From NCBI GenBank assembly GCA_001179505.1, contig CDMY01000356.1:62001-126000 (forward strand): a stretch of DNA of 64,000 nucleotides, in the 5' to 3' direction. The position numbers were made by a program, and so were the translations under genes. This document shows positions 49,905-60,059 of the stretch, piece by piece. The notes beneath the pieces are model-generated. The model saw only the letters and a list, made by a program, of their open reading frames with translations, was not told the DNA's origin and did no database searches. The stretch's first letter is position 1, and every line of letters starts with the position of its first letter. This stretch comes from Vitrella brassicaformis. Its lineage: Eukaryota > Sar > Vitrellaceae.

Positions 49905-50899
49905 ATGTCGGTGTCGGTGTGGACGGACGGTGAGTGGGAGGGACAAAGGGGGAGAGGAGGAGAGGGGGGATGCGATGTGCCCTTCTGTATCCCTGCTGTC
50001 ATTTTGCCTTGTGTCCCCTTGTCTTGTCTGTGTGCAGGTGCCTGCCTTGGCAATGGCACGGGGTACCCTCGCGCTGGATGGGCCATTTGGTTTGACGACA
50101 ATGACGCCGAGTAAGCGAGAGAAGGAACAGAGCACAAGAGAGAGGTTGTGCGTACCTGCGGCTTCCCCTGTGTGTGTGTGTGTGTCTTCTGCAGCAATGA
50201 CCTCAATCGCTTGTACGGCAAGCAGACGAACCAGCGTGCGGAGATGTTTGCTGTCATCAAGGCACTCGAGGCGTGCAGGTACGGTCCTGATGGCACATCT
50301 AACACTCATGTGCCACATCACTCGGGCGCACGTCTGCGGCGCGTGCGGTGTGGGTGTGCAGGGATGACCTGCGTTATCCCCTGGTCGTCTACACGGACTC
50401 CAAGTACACGATCGACTGCATGTACAAGTGGCTCAAGAAGTGGAAGAGCAACGACTGGACCAACGCGCTAGGAAACGTAAGCTCTCCCACACGCGCACCC
50501 CACCTGAACCCCTGCCAGCCGGATCGTCTCTGTGTTGTGTCTGTGTTGTTCAATCAGGACGTTGCCAACCAGGACCTGATCAAGACGTTGGACTTCCTCA
50601 TGCAGGCAGGCAGAGCACCACGAAAGAACATCAGACGTACGACACCGACTCTCTCTCTCTCTCTTGTGTGTGTGTGTGTGTGTGCCTGTGCGTGTCAGGA
50701 GCGTGAGAATTCTTCCTGGGTGTGCACGTTGTGCGGCGCCACGAACGGCGGCGTGACCCTCGAGCACGTGCCTGCCCACAGCAACAACAAGGGCAACGAG
50801 GAGGCCGACCTCATGGCCAAGCACGCCGCCCAGTTCTACGACGAACCCTACGACCAGGACGCCATCATCCGCGAGTGCCTCGACCAGTACGACGACTAG
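49905..50899 (+). CDS. Ribonuclease H1-like protein, copy 2
   Basis: Exons 49905-49929, 50038-50110, 50195-50278, 50362-50476, 50558-50605 and 50699-50899 give about 181 residues. RNase H cuts RNA in RNA-DNA hybrids. The catalytic acids are visible: Asp in VWTDGACLGN, Glu in NQRAEM, Asp in VYTDSKYTID and Asp in NEEADLMAK. His lies in the VPAHSN loop. It is a single RNase H domain without the N-terminal hybrid-binding domain and without an obvious targeting peptide. KYTIDCMYKWLKKWKSNDW is the basic handle-like helix. The short acidic tail is less extreme than in copy 1. The intron after exon 5 is best explained by a GC donor (CAG|GCAGGC), as in copy 1. The third exon follows a (GT)n tract before its acceptor. 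Confidence 0.85.
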
Positions 50900-52744
50900 A
50901 TTCACACATAGATAGATCCATGCAGCAAACTGAGGTTGGGAGGGGTGGGAGGTGGCTCATGGGGCGGGGATTGGGAGGGTCGGGGAGGTTTGGGGGGGCT
51001 GACCTGTATACGTACGATATTGATATCCAATCCATAGATGTGTATTGTAGGTGATGTGGGGCGCTCTTGTGCATAGGTAGGTATCTGTCCATAGGATGGA
51101 TGTGTAGATTTGTCCAGCCGTAGTCCAGGCATCTCACCGCACCGCACCGCACCGCACCGCACCTTGCCTCCACTCCACTTGCGCACACAAACACGCAGAC
51201 ACACACACACACACACACAGGTACACACGGGTGGGCGTGTGGGCGGGTGTTCCCGTCTTGTCGATACCTTTTTTGTCGACAGAGGGTGTGTACTGACTGA
51301 CTGACTCTGACCGAGCACTGCGGTGCTGGTTTGATAAGGGAGCGAGCGGGCTCGGCTCGTGAGGGAAGGAACAGAGAGAGAGCGCGTCAAGCCATGTCAA
51401 GCCATGGAAGCTGGCATGATGCCGCTCTGTCATGTATGTGTGGCTAATGCGCTAATGTAGTGCATCGCTCACACATCTCTGTGGGCGCCGAGAGCGGTCG
51501 CCGCACCCCCTTTGACTGACTGAGACATGACTGACGTGGCTTGTGCGACTGTCACGCATACAATGCGATGGCGATGAACTCGCAAAGTGAAGAGTGTGTC
51601 TCGTCTGTCGTTCTGCACCACGAGTGCATCGATACAACGAGCCGGCCCGGAAGGGCAAACAGAGCCGTGTGCCACTCGTGGCGGCGGACTCATGAACGAA
51701 CGAATGATGCTGATTCTGAATGAATCGGATCACTCGTGTCGCGGTGGCCAAGTCCATTGACAGATGCGATGGCTCGTGCCATGCAATGACGGACAGTCAC
51801 GGGCCCAGAAGGCGACCCGGCCCTGCATGCGCGCAGCACAGTGCATGACATGCGAGAGGCATGCCGAGCGACGAGAAGCGACCAGCACAAGACGGTCCGC
51901 GCTCACCGCACACGAGCTGACACAAAGTGTCACTCATCGATGCGATACCGAGCGACAGATGGGGGGAGAGAGAGAGAGGGAGATGGGCAGGCAGGCAGAC
52001 AGGTACACATCCGCCACACATCCACCAGCAACGCATCTATGCATCAGGACAACCAAAAATGTCAGAGAATCAAAACCGAACACCACCGAAACAACCCCAG
52101 CCGACCCACACTCCCATCACCCAGGGCGTCGCTGTCCATTTCCTCACGCGCCATGAACTGCTTCATCTACAGGAACACACACACACACACACACACATGG
52201 CGTGACATCCCGCCTCATGTGCTTCTTCTTCTGCTATACTCGCGAGCGTACATGTCTCCAGGTGTGGTCAATGGTCATGTTGATTGCAGCGGGTGACGAA
52301 GAAGAGACACACATGTACACAAGTGCTGTTGTCTCTCGTTACTGCAGATCGTGTGGCGGCGGTCACCTGCAGGTCTGTGTGAGTTTGCGTGGCCCTTTCT
52401 CTGTGCGAATGACTTATCCGACACCGACTCACACACAAGTTGTTGAATCAATCATGTCAACAGAGTCATGTACACACACGCGCGCACACGAACATATGGA
52501 TCGATCACACAACAAGGTCAGCCTGCCGTCCTGTCCTCTGCCACCAATCAGCGAAAAAGTCCCCTCGATCCCCCCCTCACTCACTCACTCACTCCACAGT
52601 TTGTCTGTCGTCTGTCTATCTATGTATCTATCTACAAGGCTAGCTCCCGCGCTGCATTCAGCCAGACCACTGACTGTGTGAGTGTGTGCCTGGCCTGTGT
52701 GTGCCCCTTGGAAGCACACACGCCCCTGCCTGCCTGTGCCTGCC
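50900..52744. other. Convergent intergenic region with the duplicated 3' flank of RNase H copy 2
   Basis: About 1.8 kb. The first 560 bases hold the second copy of the duplication flank, ending near 51468. There is a (CGCAC)n run at about 51137-51162 and a (CA)n run at about 51200-51220. Frames on both strands are short or repeat-like. No gene was seen. Confidence 0.55.
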
Positions 52745-53601
52745 TCACAGTGGCCTTTTCTTGTTCTTGTTGGCGTAGTACTGGTCCTCTCTCTCCTGCT
52801 CCTCCTGCGCTGACAGCACCAGCATCTCCGCCTCGTCAACCGTCAAGTCGTCCAGACGAGCAATCAGCACCTTCCGCTCGTAATCGCGCAGCTGCACACA
52901 GAACACATCACATGAGACAGCGTCAACACAGCCACGTCACGTATCCATCCACCCTCCCCTCCCTCCCTCCCTCCCTCGCTCCCTCTGACTGACTGACTGA
53001 CCTGTCGAGCGTATGTGGTGTCTTTGGAGTAGACGCGGAAGACATAAGTGAGTGTCCAAATGAGTGTGGCGACGCCCACGGCGCCCACGCCAAACCACCG
53101 CTGGAGGTCGAACTCGTCCATGCCCGTTGTCTCCAGGATGTAGCTGTAGAGGAAGAACGGCGCTATCGACAGGAACAGCGTGCCCAGGATGACATTGCCG
53201 CGGGTGAGGGGGATGGGGAAGTCGTTCTTCTCCACGTCCTCCTCCCCCAGCTTGACCACGGCGGCCTTGAGCTCCTCGATCAGCTGCCGCCGGTCCTCCT
53301 CGCTCATTTCTTCTTCGTCTTGGCCGCCCTTCCCGTCGCCCTGTGCTGATGCCGGTGTGACGGTCTTCGTGTCCGCATCTGCCTGCCGCTGCGTCGGCTG
53401 CTGTGCCGGCGGTGCGAGAGATGCCGACGGCTTCTCTGCGACTGTGTCGCTGAGCCTCGTCCACTGCGGTGAAAGGAGGGATGCACGCCGGCCGATAGAG
53501 GAGAGCCGCACGCCAGATGGGGAGAAGCAGAGCAGCTGCTGCAGCGGTGCAGCTAGCAGCAGCAGCAGCAGCAGCGTACCTGATGACAGAGATGGCCACA
53601 T
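52745..53601 (-). CDS. DUF3007-family plastid membrane protein
   Basis: Exons 53601-53002 and 52891-52745, about 248 residues. The chosen start MWPSLSSGTLLLLLLLAAPL is a signal peptide. It is followed by FSPSGVRLSSIGRRAS, a Phe-led transit-like part, so import into a complex plastid is likely. After an acidic linker come two membrane helices (GNVILGTLFLSIAPFFLYSY and VGAVGVATLIWTLTYVFRV). The end reads SKDTTYARQ, joined over the intron to LRDYERKVLIARLDDLT. The helix pair followed by TYxFRVxxKDxTYAxQLRDYExxVxxxRLxEL is the hallmark of DUF3007 proteins of cyanobacteria and plastids, whose exact role is not known to me. The intron starts with (GTCA)n at the donor. It starts head-to-head with the long gene at 53786. 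Confidence 0.8.
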
Positions 53602-53785
53602 CTTTCTTCTTGACCAGCCAAGCTCGCCATCGCATGAGCTCGCAAATAGATGAGCCTCCGTTCCTGGCGCTTCGTCTTCGAGCTGCAGCATGTCTGTGGT
53701 ATGCACCTCATCATCGATTCGCGGAAGATCTTTGCCCATCCAAGCTGAGACCTGACTCTGGGGCCATCTGCTCACGTCAGCACTC
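53602..53785. promoter_or_regulatory. Head-to-head intergenic region, DUF3007 gene / helical-repeat gene
   Basis: 184 bp between starts. AGCTCGCAA (complement TTGCGAGCT) lies at 53637-53645, 36 bp from the DUF3007 ATG. A related AGCTCGCCA occurs at 53621. Confidence 0.5.
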
Positions 53786-56700
53786 ATGGAGGAGGCCACG
53801 TCGCGGATGAGATGGCTGGCTGCGTCACGGCAGTGCATGCCTGCCGCATCCAGCCATCCGAGGGGTACTCATGCCCTCTGGTTGTGGCGGCTGGGTCAGC
53901 GGCGGTTCAAGACGCGGGTTCAGCAGGCCGTCAGGATTGGCCAGAAGAACCTCAGGCAGCACATGAGAAGGGTCAGCCGCCCGCCGACACGAAGCGATGA
54001 ATCACTGGATGCATCCCATCTCATCTCTCGCTTGTTCTCTGGTGGTACCATCGCAGGCTCTCAACCGTGAGGACCGTCTGATAATGCAGGAGCGTCGTGT
54101 GGAGCGGCCATACCGCTACCACATGGTCAAGCACGTCACCGACCCGTCAGTGGCCTCCCGCACCTCCCTAGGGAGCGGCCTGCGGTCTGCCGGGCAGGCC
54201 ATTCGGTATTTGAGCCCCTTCGGCAACATCAAGACGGCCTCGCCCAGCGAACTGGTGCAGATCGCAACTATCAGCACTGACGTGTTCAAAAGGCATCACA
54301 GGCTGTGGTGACCAGACGGGAGGGAAGGGGGCGTGCTTGCCTGTCTGTCTGTCTAGCGGATGTGTGTCTGGCGTGTGTTGTGTGCAGGAGTCGGATTGCA
54401 GGTCGGTGTATGACGCTGATGCCCCGGCTGTCGGGCAGCGAGATGGCGCAGCTCATGCACTGCTTCGCCACGGTGAGGTTCCCCTGTGCTGCTCTCTTGC
54501 GGGCTGTCGTGCCTCGGATGGACCAACTCAGGTCGGCGACCACAGCAATGAACTGTCATGTCAGGGCCGTTGTATGTTTCGTGTCTGTGCGTGTGTGTGT
54601 GCAGGATGTTTCTGAGTGGGTCTGACTATGCGATGATCCTTCATGCATTTGCCGTCTTCGACGTTAAGGACCCACGGGTAAGTGGGTGTGCCAAGCCAAG
54701 CCAAGCAGGGAAGAGTGGGTGTACGTCATGTGTGCATTTCTGTATGTGTGTGGGTTCGTGCAGGTGTTACGGCATGTGTTGGGGGCCGCCCCGCAGTGCT
54801 TTCTGGACGAAGACTATGCTGTGTGTATACAACGACAGACATTGATGGACACCACATGGAGCGGCGGGGCGTAGCGTATGGGCCCCGTGCTGTGCTGTGC
54901 TGTGCTGTGCTGTGTGTTCCTCAGGGCGACTCGTCGTGTCTGCACCGTGACCTGGCTCTCCTGTGCAAAGGTGAGAGTGTGAAGCCATCAACCCATCCCT
55001 GCAGGCAGGCAGCACAGATGCTCTGTCTGTCGGTCTGTCTATCTATCTTTCTCTGTGTGTGTGGATTGGCTGGCTGCCACTGCTCAGCGTGTGGCCACTT
55101 CGGCGAGCAGCACAACGCCCTCCTCAACTACACCTCCGAGACCTACCGCACATCCATCGATCGGTACATCAAGGCCATCGCAGAGAGACAGAGGTGAGAG
55201 AGAAGCCACACCACACGCCAGCCAACATAAAAGGGGGGTCGAGTCGGCAGACAATCTCTCCCACCATCGCATCGTGCCATGCATGTCAGGTGTGCGGCGG
55301 AGCGTGTGGGTGCTGGCCAGCTGTTTGAGCTGCCGGATGTCGACCAGGAGGCTGATGGTATGAAGGATACACACGATACATACACCACATAAATGAGGCT
55401 TGGTGGGCAGCCAGCCAGCCTTGCAAACCGTTCTCTTTTCTTCCTATTGCTCAGACCAGGACATTGCGCCTCCCAGCAGCAGAGACATCAGGTGTGTGTC
55501 CGTTTCACACACATCCATCCATCCATCCATGGCTCCATCAATGACTTGCTGTGTTTGGCGTGTGTGCACTGCAGCCACGTGGTGGGTGCCTTCAGCCGGC
55601 TGCAGGTCAAGGACGAGCCCCTCTGTGCAGCCGTCAAGACACTCATCACACGCACCACACCACCACACAAACCGGTTGCCCCGGCCGGTGGTGCTGCCGG
55701 CACCTACTGGCTCGCCGCTGACCGATATGAATACGCACACGCGTGCAGCAATCGACAGACGTCACCACCCGTACAAGCGGCCGCCGGTGGTGGCGATGAG
55801 AGCGTCATGGGGCTGCGGGAGCAAGGGAGGGGCGGTGGCTCGGTGTACAGGTGGGGTGTGGGCGAGCTGACCAGGACGGTGACGGCCATGGCGGACTGTG
55901 GATATGTCGATAAGGTAGGTGGGCGGCATGTGCGTGTAGTGTTTTGTCTTGTCGCCTTGTGTTGTGTTGTATTTATTATTTGTCAGGATGTGACGGTGCG
56001 GTGGATGGATGGAGTGCGAAAGACGCTCCACACGCTCGACATTGAGACGACGTAGGGCTGGCTACACACTCACGAACGAACGAACAGCTCGGCAATCCTG
56101 CATCCTGCGTCCTGTGTCCTTGGTTGTTTGAATCAATGGTGCAGAGTGGATGTACTGAGGGCCGCTGACCGCCTCGGTAATCATATTACCTATCCTTCCC
56201 ACCGACTTTGCACTGTGACATGTATCTCATGCCGACTTCTGGCTGGCTGCATGTCATGTCGTCAGGTTGCTACAGCCGTTGGCTGCTGCGGAGAGTGTAC
56301 AATCGCCTCTACAAGATGATGCACACTCGCACGCCACCTCCACTTGAGGTGTGTGTAGTGCATGCCAGAACTGACGCCACACCAGGCCGCACCGCACCGC
56401 ACACAGTGGTGGCCTGGCCGTGTGTGTCCCTCACACAGGTGACGCTAGACCTGCTCGATATCTACGGGCAGCTGCCATATGCACACGCCGGCCTCTCGTG
56501 GGAACTCCATCGCCGGGTCGCCCGGATTGGGGCATCGTGGACGGCTGCCGCACTGCCCCCGCTGCCCAGTGACCCCACACAAGACGACACACGCCTGTTC
56601 CTGCCATCACCCTGTGGACCCCTACTGCCACACCCACAGCCAGGACTACCAAATAAGGACCCTCGTGTCTCTTCATTGGCGCCACCAGCAGCGGTGCACG

Positions 56701-58868
56701 TGGCGAGCGGCCTGTCGTCAAGTGTTGTTGCTGTCGAGGATAGGGTGTATGTGCCGACGACGAGTGTTGTGGGTGTCGGCAGGGGTGCGGTGTTGCCGTG
56801 GCGGCCAGTGGAGTTCTACTTCCCTGACAAAGTGCCACATGCACTGCTGCCCAGAATACTACAGGTCAGTGCGCTGTAGTGACCTTGTGCCACATTCTGG
56901 TCATGTGTGATTGGTGAGATGATAGAGGGATGGATAGATGTGGACGGACGGATTCTGGTGCATTCATTGTCCATTCGTTCAGGCGACTGTGGGTGTGTTT
57001 GGCTCCATGAATGCCCCCATCCCGGTGTCTCAGCTGGCCGAGCATCTCAACAAGGCCGCCTTCGCGGGGCTGCCGACTTCTCTGCTGGTCAAAAACCATA
57101 CACACCTAGGCAACCACATAGCACAACATCCATCCAGATGGATGGATGGATGTATGACCCTGTCTGTGTGCAGCTTGATGTGATGGAGTCATGCAACGAC
57201 CACAACGGCCAACAGCAGCACCAACAGCACCAGCAGCAGCAAGACCCATCCACCCCCTCTACCAACCTCTTCGATGCCCTCCCCAAGGTGTGGCGTGCTC
57301 TCGACCGCCGGATGGCCACCTACCTCAGGCTCCCACCAGACGGCGGCAATGGTGCACAGCCTCAGCAAGGAGAGTCCCCCGTATTCCAGAGCGAGGGTGT
57401 GGGGCTGCGAGAGGCATGTCGATACGCGAGGGTGATGGCCGGGCGGCTGGGGAGGGTGGGTGGGGGCGGTGGCGATGACGGTCCGATGGATGCCATGAGG
57501 CGCCGCTTGGACGGCACCAGGGCCTGGATTGTGGACCGACTCAACGACCAAACGGTGAGGGAGGATATCTGCAGAGATACATGTGAACATATTATTGAGG
57601 GGATAGGGTGGTGCGTTCGTTCAGCCCCACCAATGGCGGACAGTCGACGAGGCGATCGATGTGTTTGAGTTCGCCCTCACGCCCTTGATGCAGCACGGTA
57701 GTGGCCATGTTGACGTGGCGGCATCCCCCACTACTGCTGCTGCTGCTGGTGCCGTTGATGCGTGGGGCGGGTCAGTGGCTCTGGAGAGCATCTCTGTCTT
57801 CCTGAGTGAGAACGGACCCCTCCTTAACAAAGCCCATGTCCAACGACTGCTGATGGTGAGCCAGGCAGCACACCCACACGAACCAGTCAGGAGCTATGTC
57901 TTCCTCTCTCCCACCCAGGTCGCCTTCACGGCCCTCTCCCACCCGTCGCTCCAAGACAGCATCGGACGCCTCACCTCCCAATTGCACCTGACGACAGCAG
58001 AGTCAAGCCAACTACAATCCTTGCTGCAGTGGGTGCAGGCCCTTGCGTCGATCGTATCGGCGGTGATCCACCGGCTCCACGAGCTGATGCCCATCTTTCC
58101 CTCTCCATGGCTCGCCATGGCCGCGGCAGAGAGCAGCCACCTGGTGCGGCTACTAGATGGCCTCCATGGAAACCTCCCTGCAGAGCATAGTGGGTGGCTG
58201 GCGGAGCTCTATTTCTCGAGCACGATGCAGCTTGCCCAGGACTGTCGGCGGCTGGTACTGCGGCCGGTGCTGACGCGGCTTGCTGAGAGCCCTGCACTGC
58301 TGCTGCCGCTCGATGCCACCACGCTGATGTGCCTGCACACGGCACTGCAGTCGAAGGGCGAGGCGTCTGCCGCCATCAGGAGACTGTCGTGGAACGCGCT
58401 CAGGTCAGCCACACCGATGGAAAGAAAGTTCATACGGCCTTCCACCCTTGTTCTGTGTCTGTCAGGTTTCCCCAGCTGGCCGCGAACAAGGCTGGCGGCC
58501 CCTTCACCGACCTTGCTCGCCACCGTGTCAGCCCACGGGCATCAGGAGAACCACCAGCTGATGCTTCTGCGGCACCCACACACGAATGGGGTGAGAGGCG
58601 GCGATCGGTCAACGACTTGCTGTCAGCTGAGCATGAGATGAGGCGGGGAGCGGCGTGGTCAGCCACACCTGCTGCCGCTGGTGGTGGTGGTGGTGGTGGC
58701 GTTGATGGAGTGTATAGCTACAGTGACGTGTACAGCTTGCCGGAGTGCTTCACTGCAAGTGGTTGGAGTAGTGCATCGTGCAGCGGGATGGAGGGTGGGG
58801 GTGGTCAGTGGTGCGTGTGTGCGAGGGTGCTTCGGGGCATCCGTGTGCGGGCAGTGATGGATGTATGA
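53786..58868 (+). CDS. Long alpha-helical-repeat-like protein, possibly a mitochondrial HPR/FASTK-type RNA-binding protein
   Basis: Eighteen exons join in phase: 53786-53971, 54057-54307, 54388-54531, 54605-54677, 54764-54820, 54925-54970, 55088-55193, 55290-55357, 55455-55491, 55575-55914, 55987-56051, 56145-56176, 56266-56348, 56439-56864, 56983-57087, 57174-57554, 57625-58403 and 58466-58868, about 1,193 residues. The N-terminus is Arg/Gln-rich, like a mitochondrial presequence (LGQRRFKTRVQQAVRIGQ). Helix pairs follow with the rhythm seen in apicomplexan heptatricopeptide and FASTK-like proteins (SEMAQLMHCFATVR, YAMILHAFAVFDVKDPR, ALLNYTSETYRT). Later parts are Gln-rich, Gly-rich or helical (QDCRRLVLRPVLTRLAESPA). 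No RAP domain was recognised. The stretch at 57856-57918 may be one more in-frame intron. Gene real; family call tentative. Confidence 0.6.
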
Positions 58869-60059
58869 GACATCTGCACGGAAAATGGGAGACACACAGA
58901 CAGACGGCCAGACGGCCAGAGACGATTAGTTAGTTGAGTACACAGAGTTACATAAAAATATGCTTACCCCGCGCAAGTATGTAACTTGGCTGGCTGTCCT
59001 CTGCCTGCCTGCGTACCTACGCACGAGGATACATGGGCAAATGCACGGGAGAGGCAGGAAGAAGAAGCACACGGGGCGTGACGCGTGCCATGTCTCCTCC
59101 TCTGACCACATGCACCACACAAGCAATGTTTCCACGCCCACGTATACCATATGTGTCACTACGGCGAGGGAGGGCCCGCCTATCTCGCTTTGGGCGAGGC
59201 GACCGACTGACTGGGTAGACGACAGACTGACTGAGTAGCGTTTCTTTTTGGCGAGCCAGCGCACGCATGAAGGATCATCGCATAGGCAGACCCACTCAGA
59301 AACATTCTGCACACACACAGTGTCACACACACAGACACGAAACATACAGCGGCCCGCCACCGCGCAGATAGAGAGACGGAAGGCGGATGATGTGTGGGTG
59401 GCCACGCGGGGATGGACGCTCGTCGTCTCAGGTGCGTACGAGCTGAATGACAGACACATGTGCATGACCGCGTGGATCCCTCCCTCCCTCCCTGGCTGTG
59501 CTGTTGTGCTGCATTCATCGTGCGCTTTCCCCACAGGTCTGTCTGTGTATCTCCGTGTCCGACGGCCCTGTGTGCTGTGATCATTAATGAAGTGTTCAGC
59601 TGGTAGCTAGATACAGTACCTACCTGGGTAGATGATGATGAATGGCGCGGCGCCAGCACTGGGGCAGCCTCGTCTGTGTGTGTGTGTGTGTGTGCATGTC
59701 CGTGCTAGCTAAGAGAAGGTCAACCGACAGATCAAAGGGCCTGCCTGCCTACTGTCGCACGTGACGTGTTCGTGTGTTAGTGAATGAGTCAGTGTGCACG
59801 GCACGGCATGCCTGATGGGGGAGCTCAAAGGAAGGAGCCTGATCAAGGGACACGACAGTAAGGAACTAGCTAGCTAACTTGGCGACTTGACCCCTTCACT
59901 CCTCCCAATAACTCATCTATATGACATGGGAGAAGATTGGACGCAGGTATGGTATGCATGACCGGTATGTCTGTCTCCCTGTCCATCCCTCTTTCAAATA
60001 AACGGTCCTCGCGTCCGTACTCCGTACCCCTTGCTCTCAGTCAGAATCCAGTCCATCCA
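58869..60059. other. Convergent intergenic region with an inverted exon fragment
   Basis: About 1.2 kb between the helical-repeat gene and the phosphatase-like gene. It contains an inverted copy of part of the former (59257-59350, listed separately) and a (GT)n run at about 59676-59693. Otherwise no coding signal was seen. Confidence 0.55.
59257..59350 (-). pseudogene. Inverted fragment of exon 4 and preceding intron of the helical-repeat gene
   Basis: Read on the minus strand, this is nearly identical to 54568-54640 on the plus strand. Shared words are CTGTATGTTTCGTGTCTGTG, GATGTTTCTGAGTGGGTCTG (one difference at the first base) and TATGCGATGATCCTTCATGC. The fragment includes the intron end, the acceptor AG and the first 45 or so bases of exon 4, then diverges. 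It cannot encode more than a short peptide. Confidence 0.7.

Noticed and set aside
53621-53629. AGCTCGCCA as a second promoter motif copy
   Set aside because: It differs at the last two bases from the shared 9-mer; kept only as a remark in the spacer entry.
58926-59534. Minus-strand frame of 202 codons as a gene
   Set aside because: Its only recognisable part is the inverted fragment of the helical-repeat gene read through its intron; the remainder is repeat-like.
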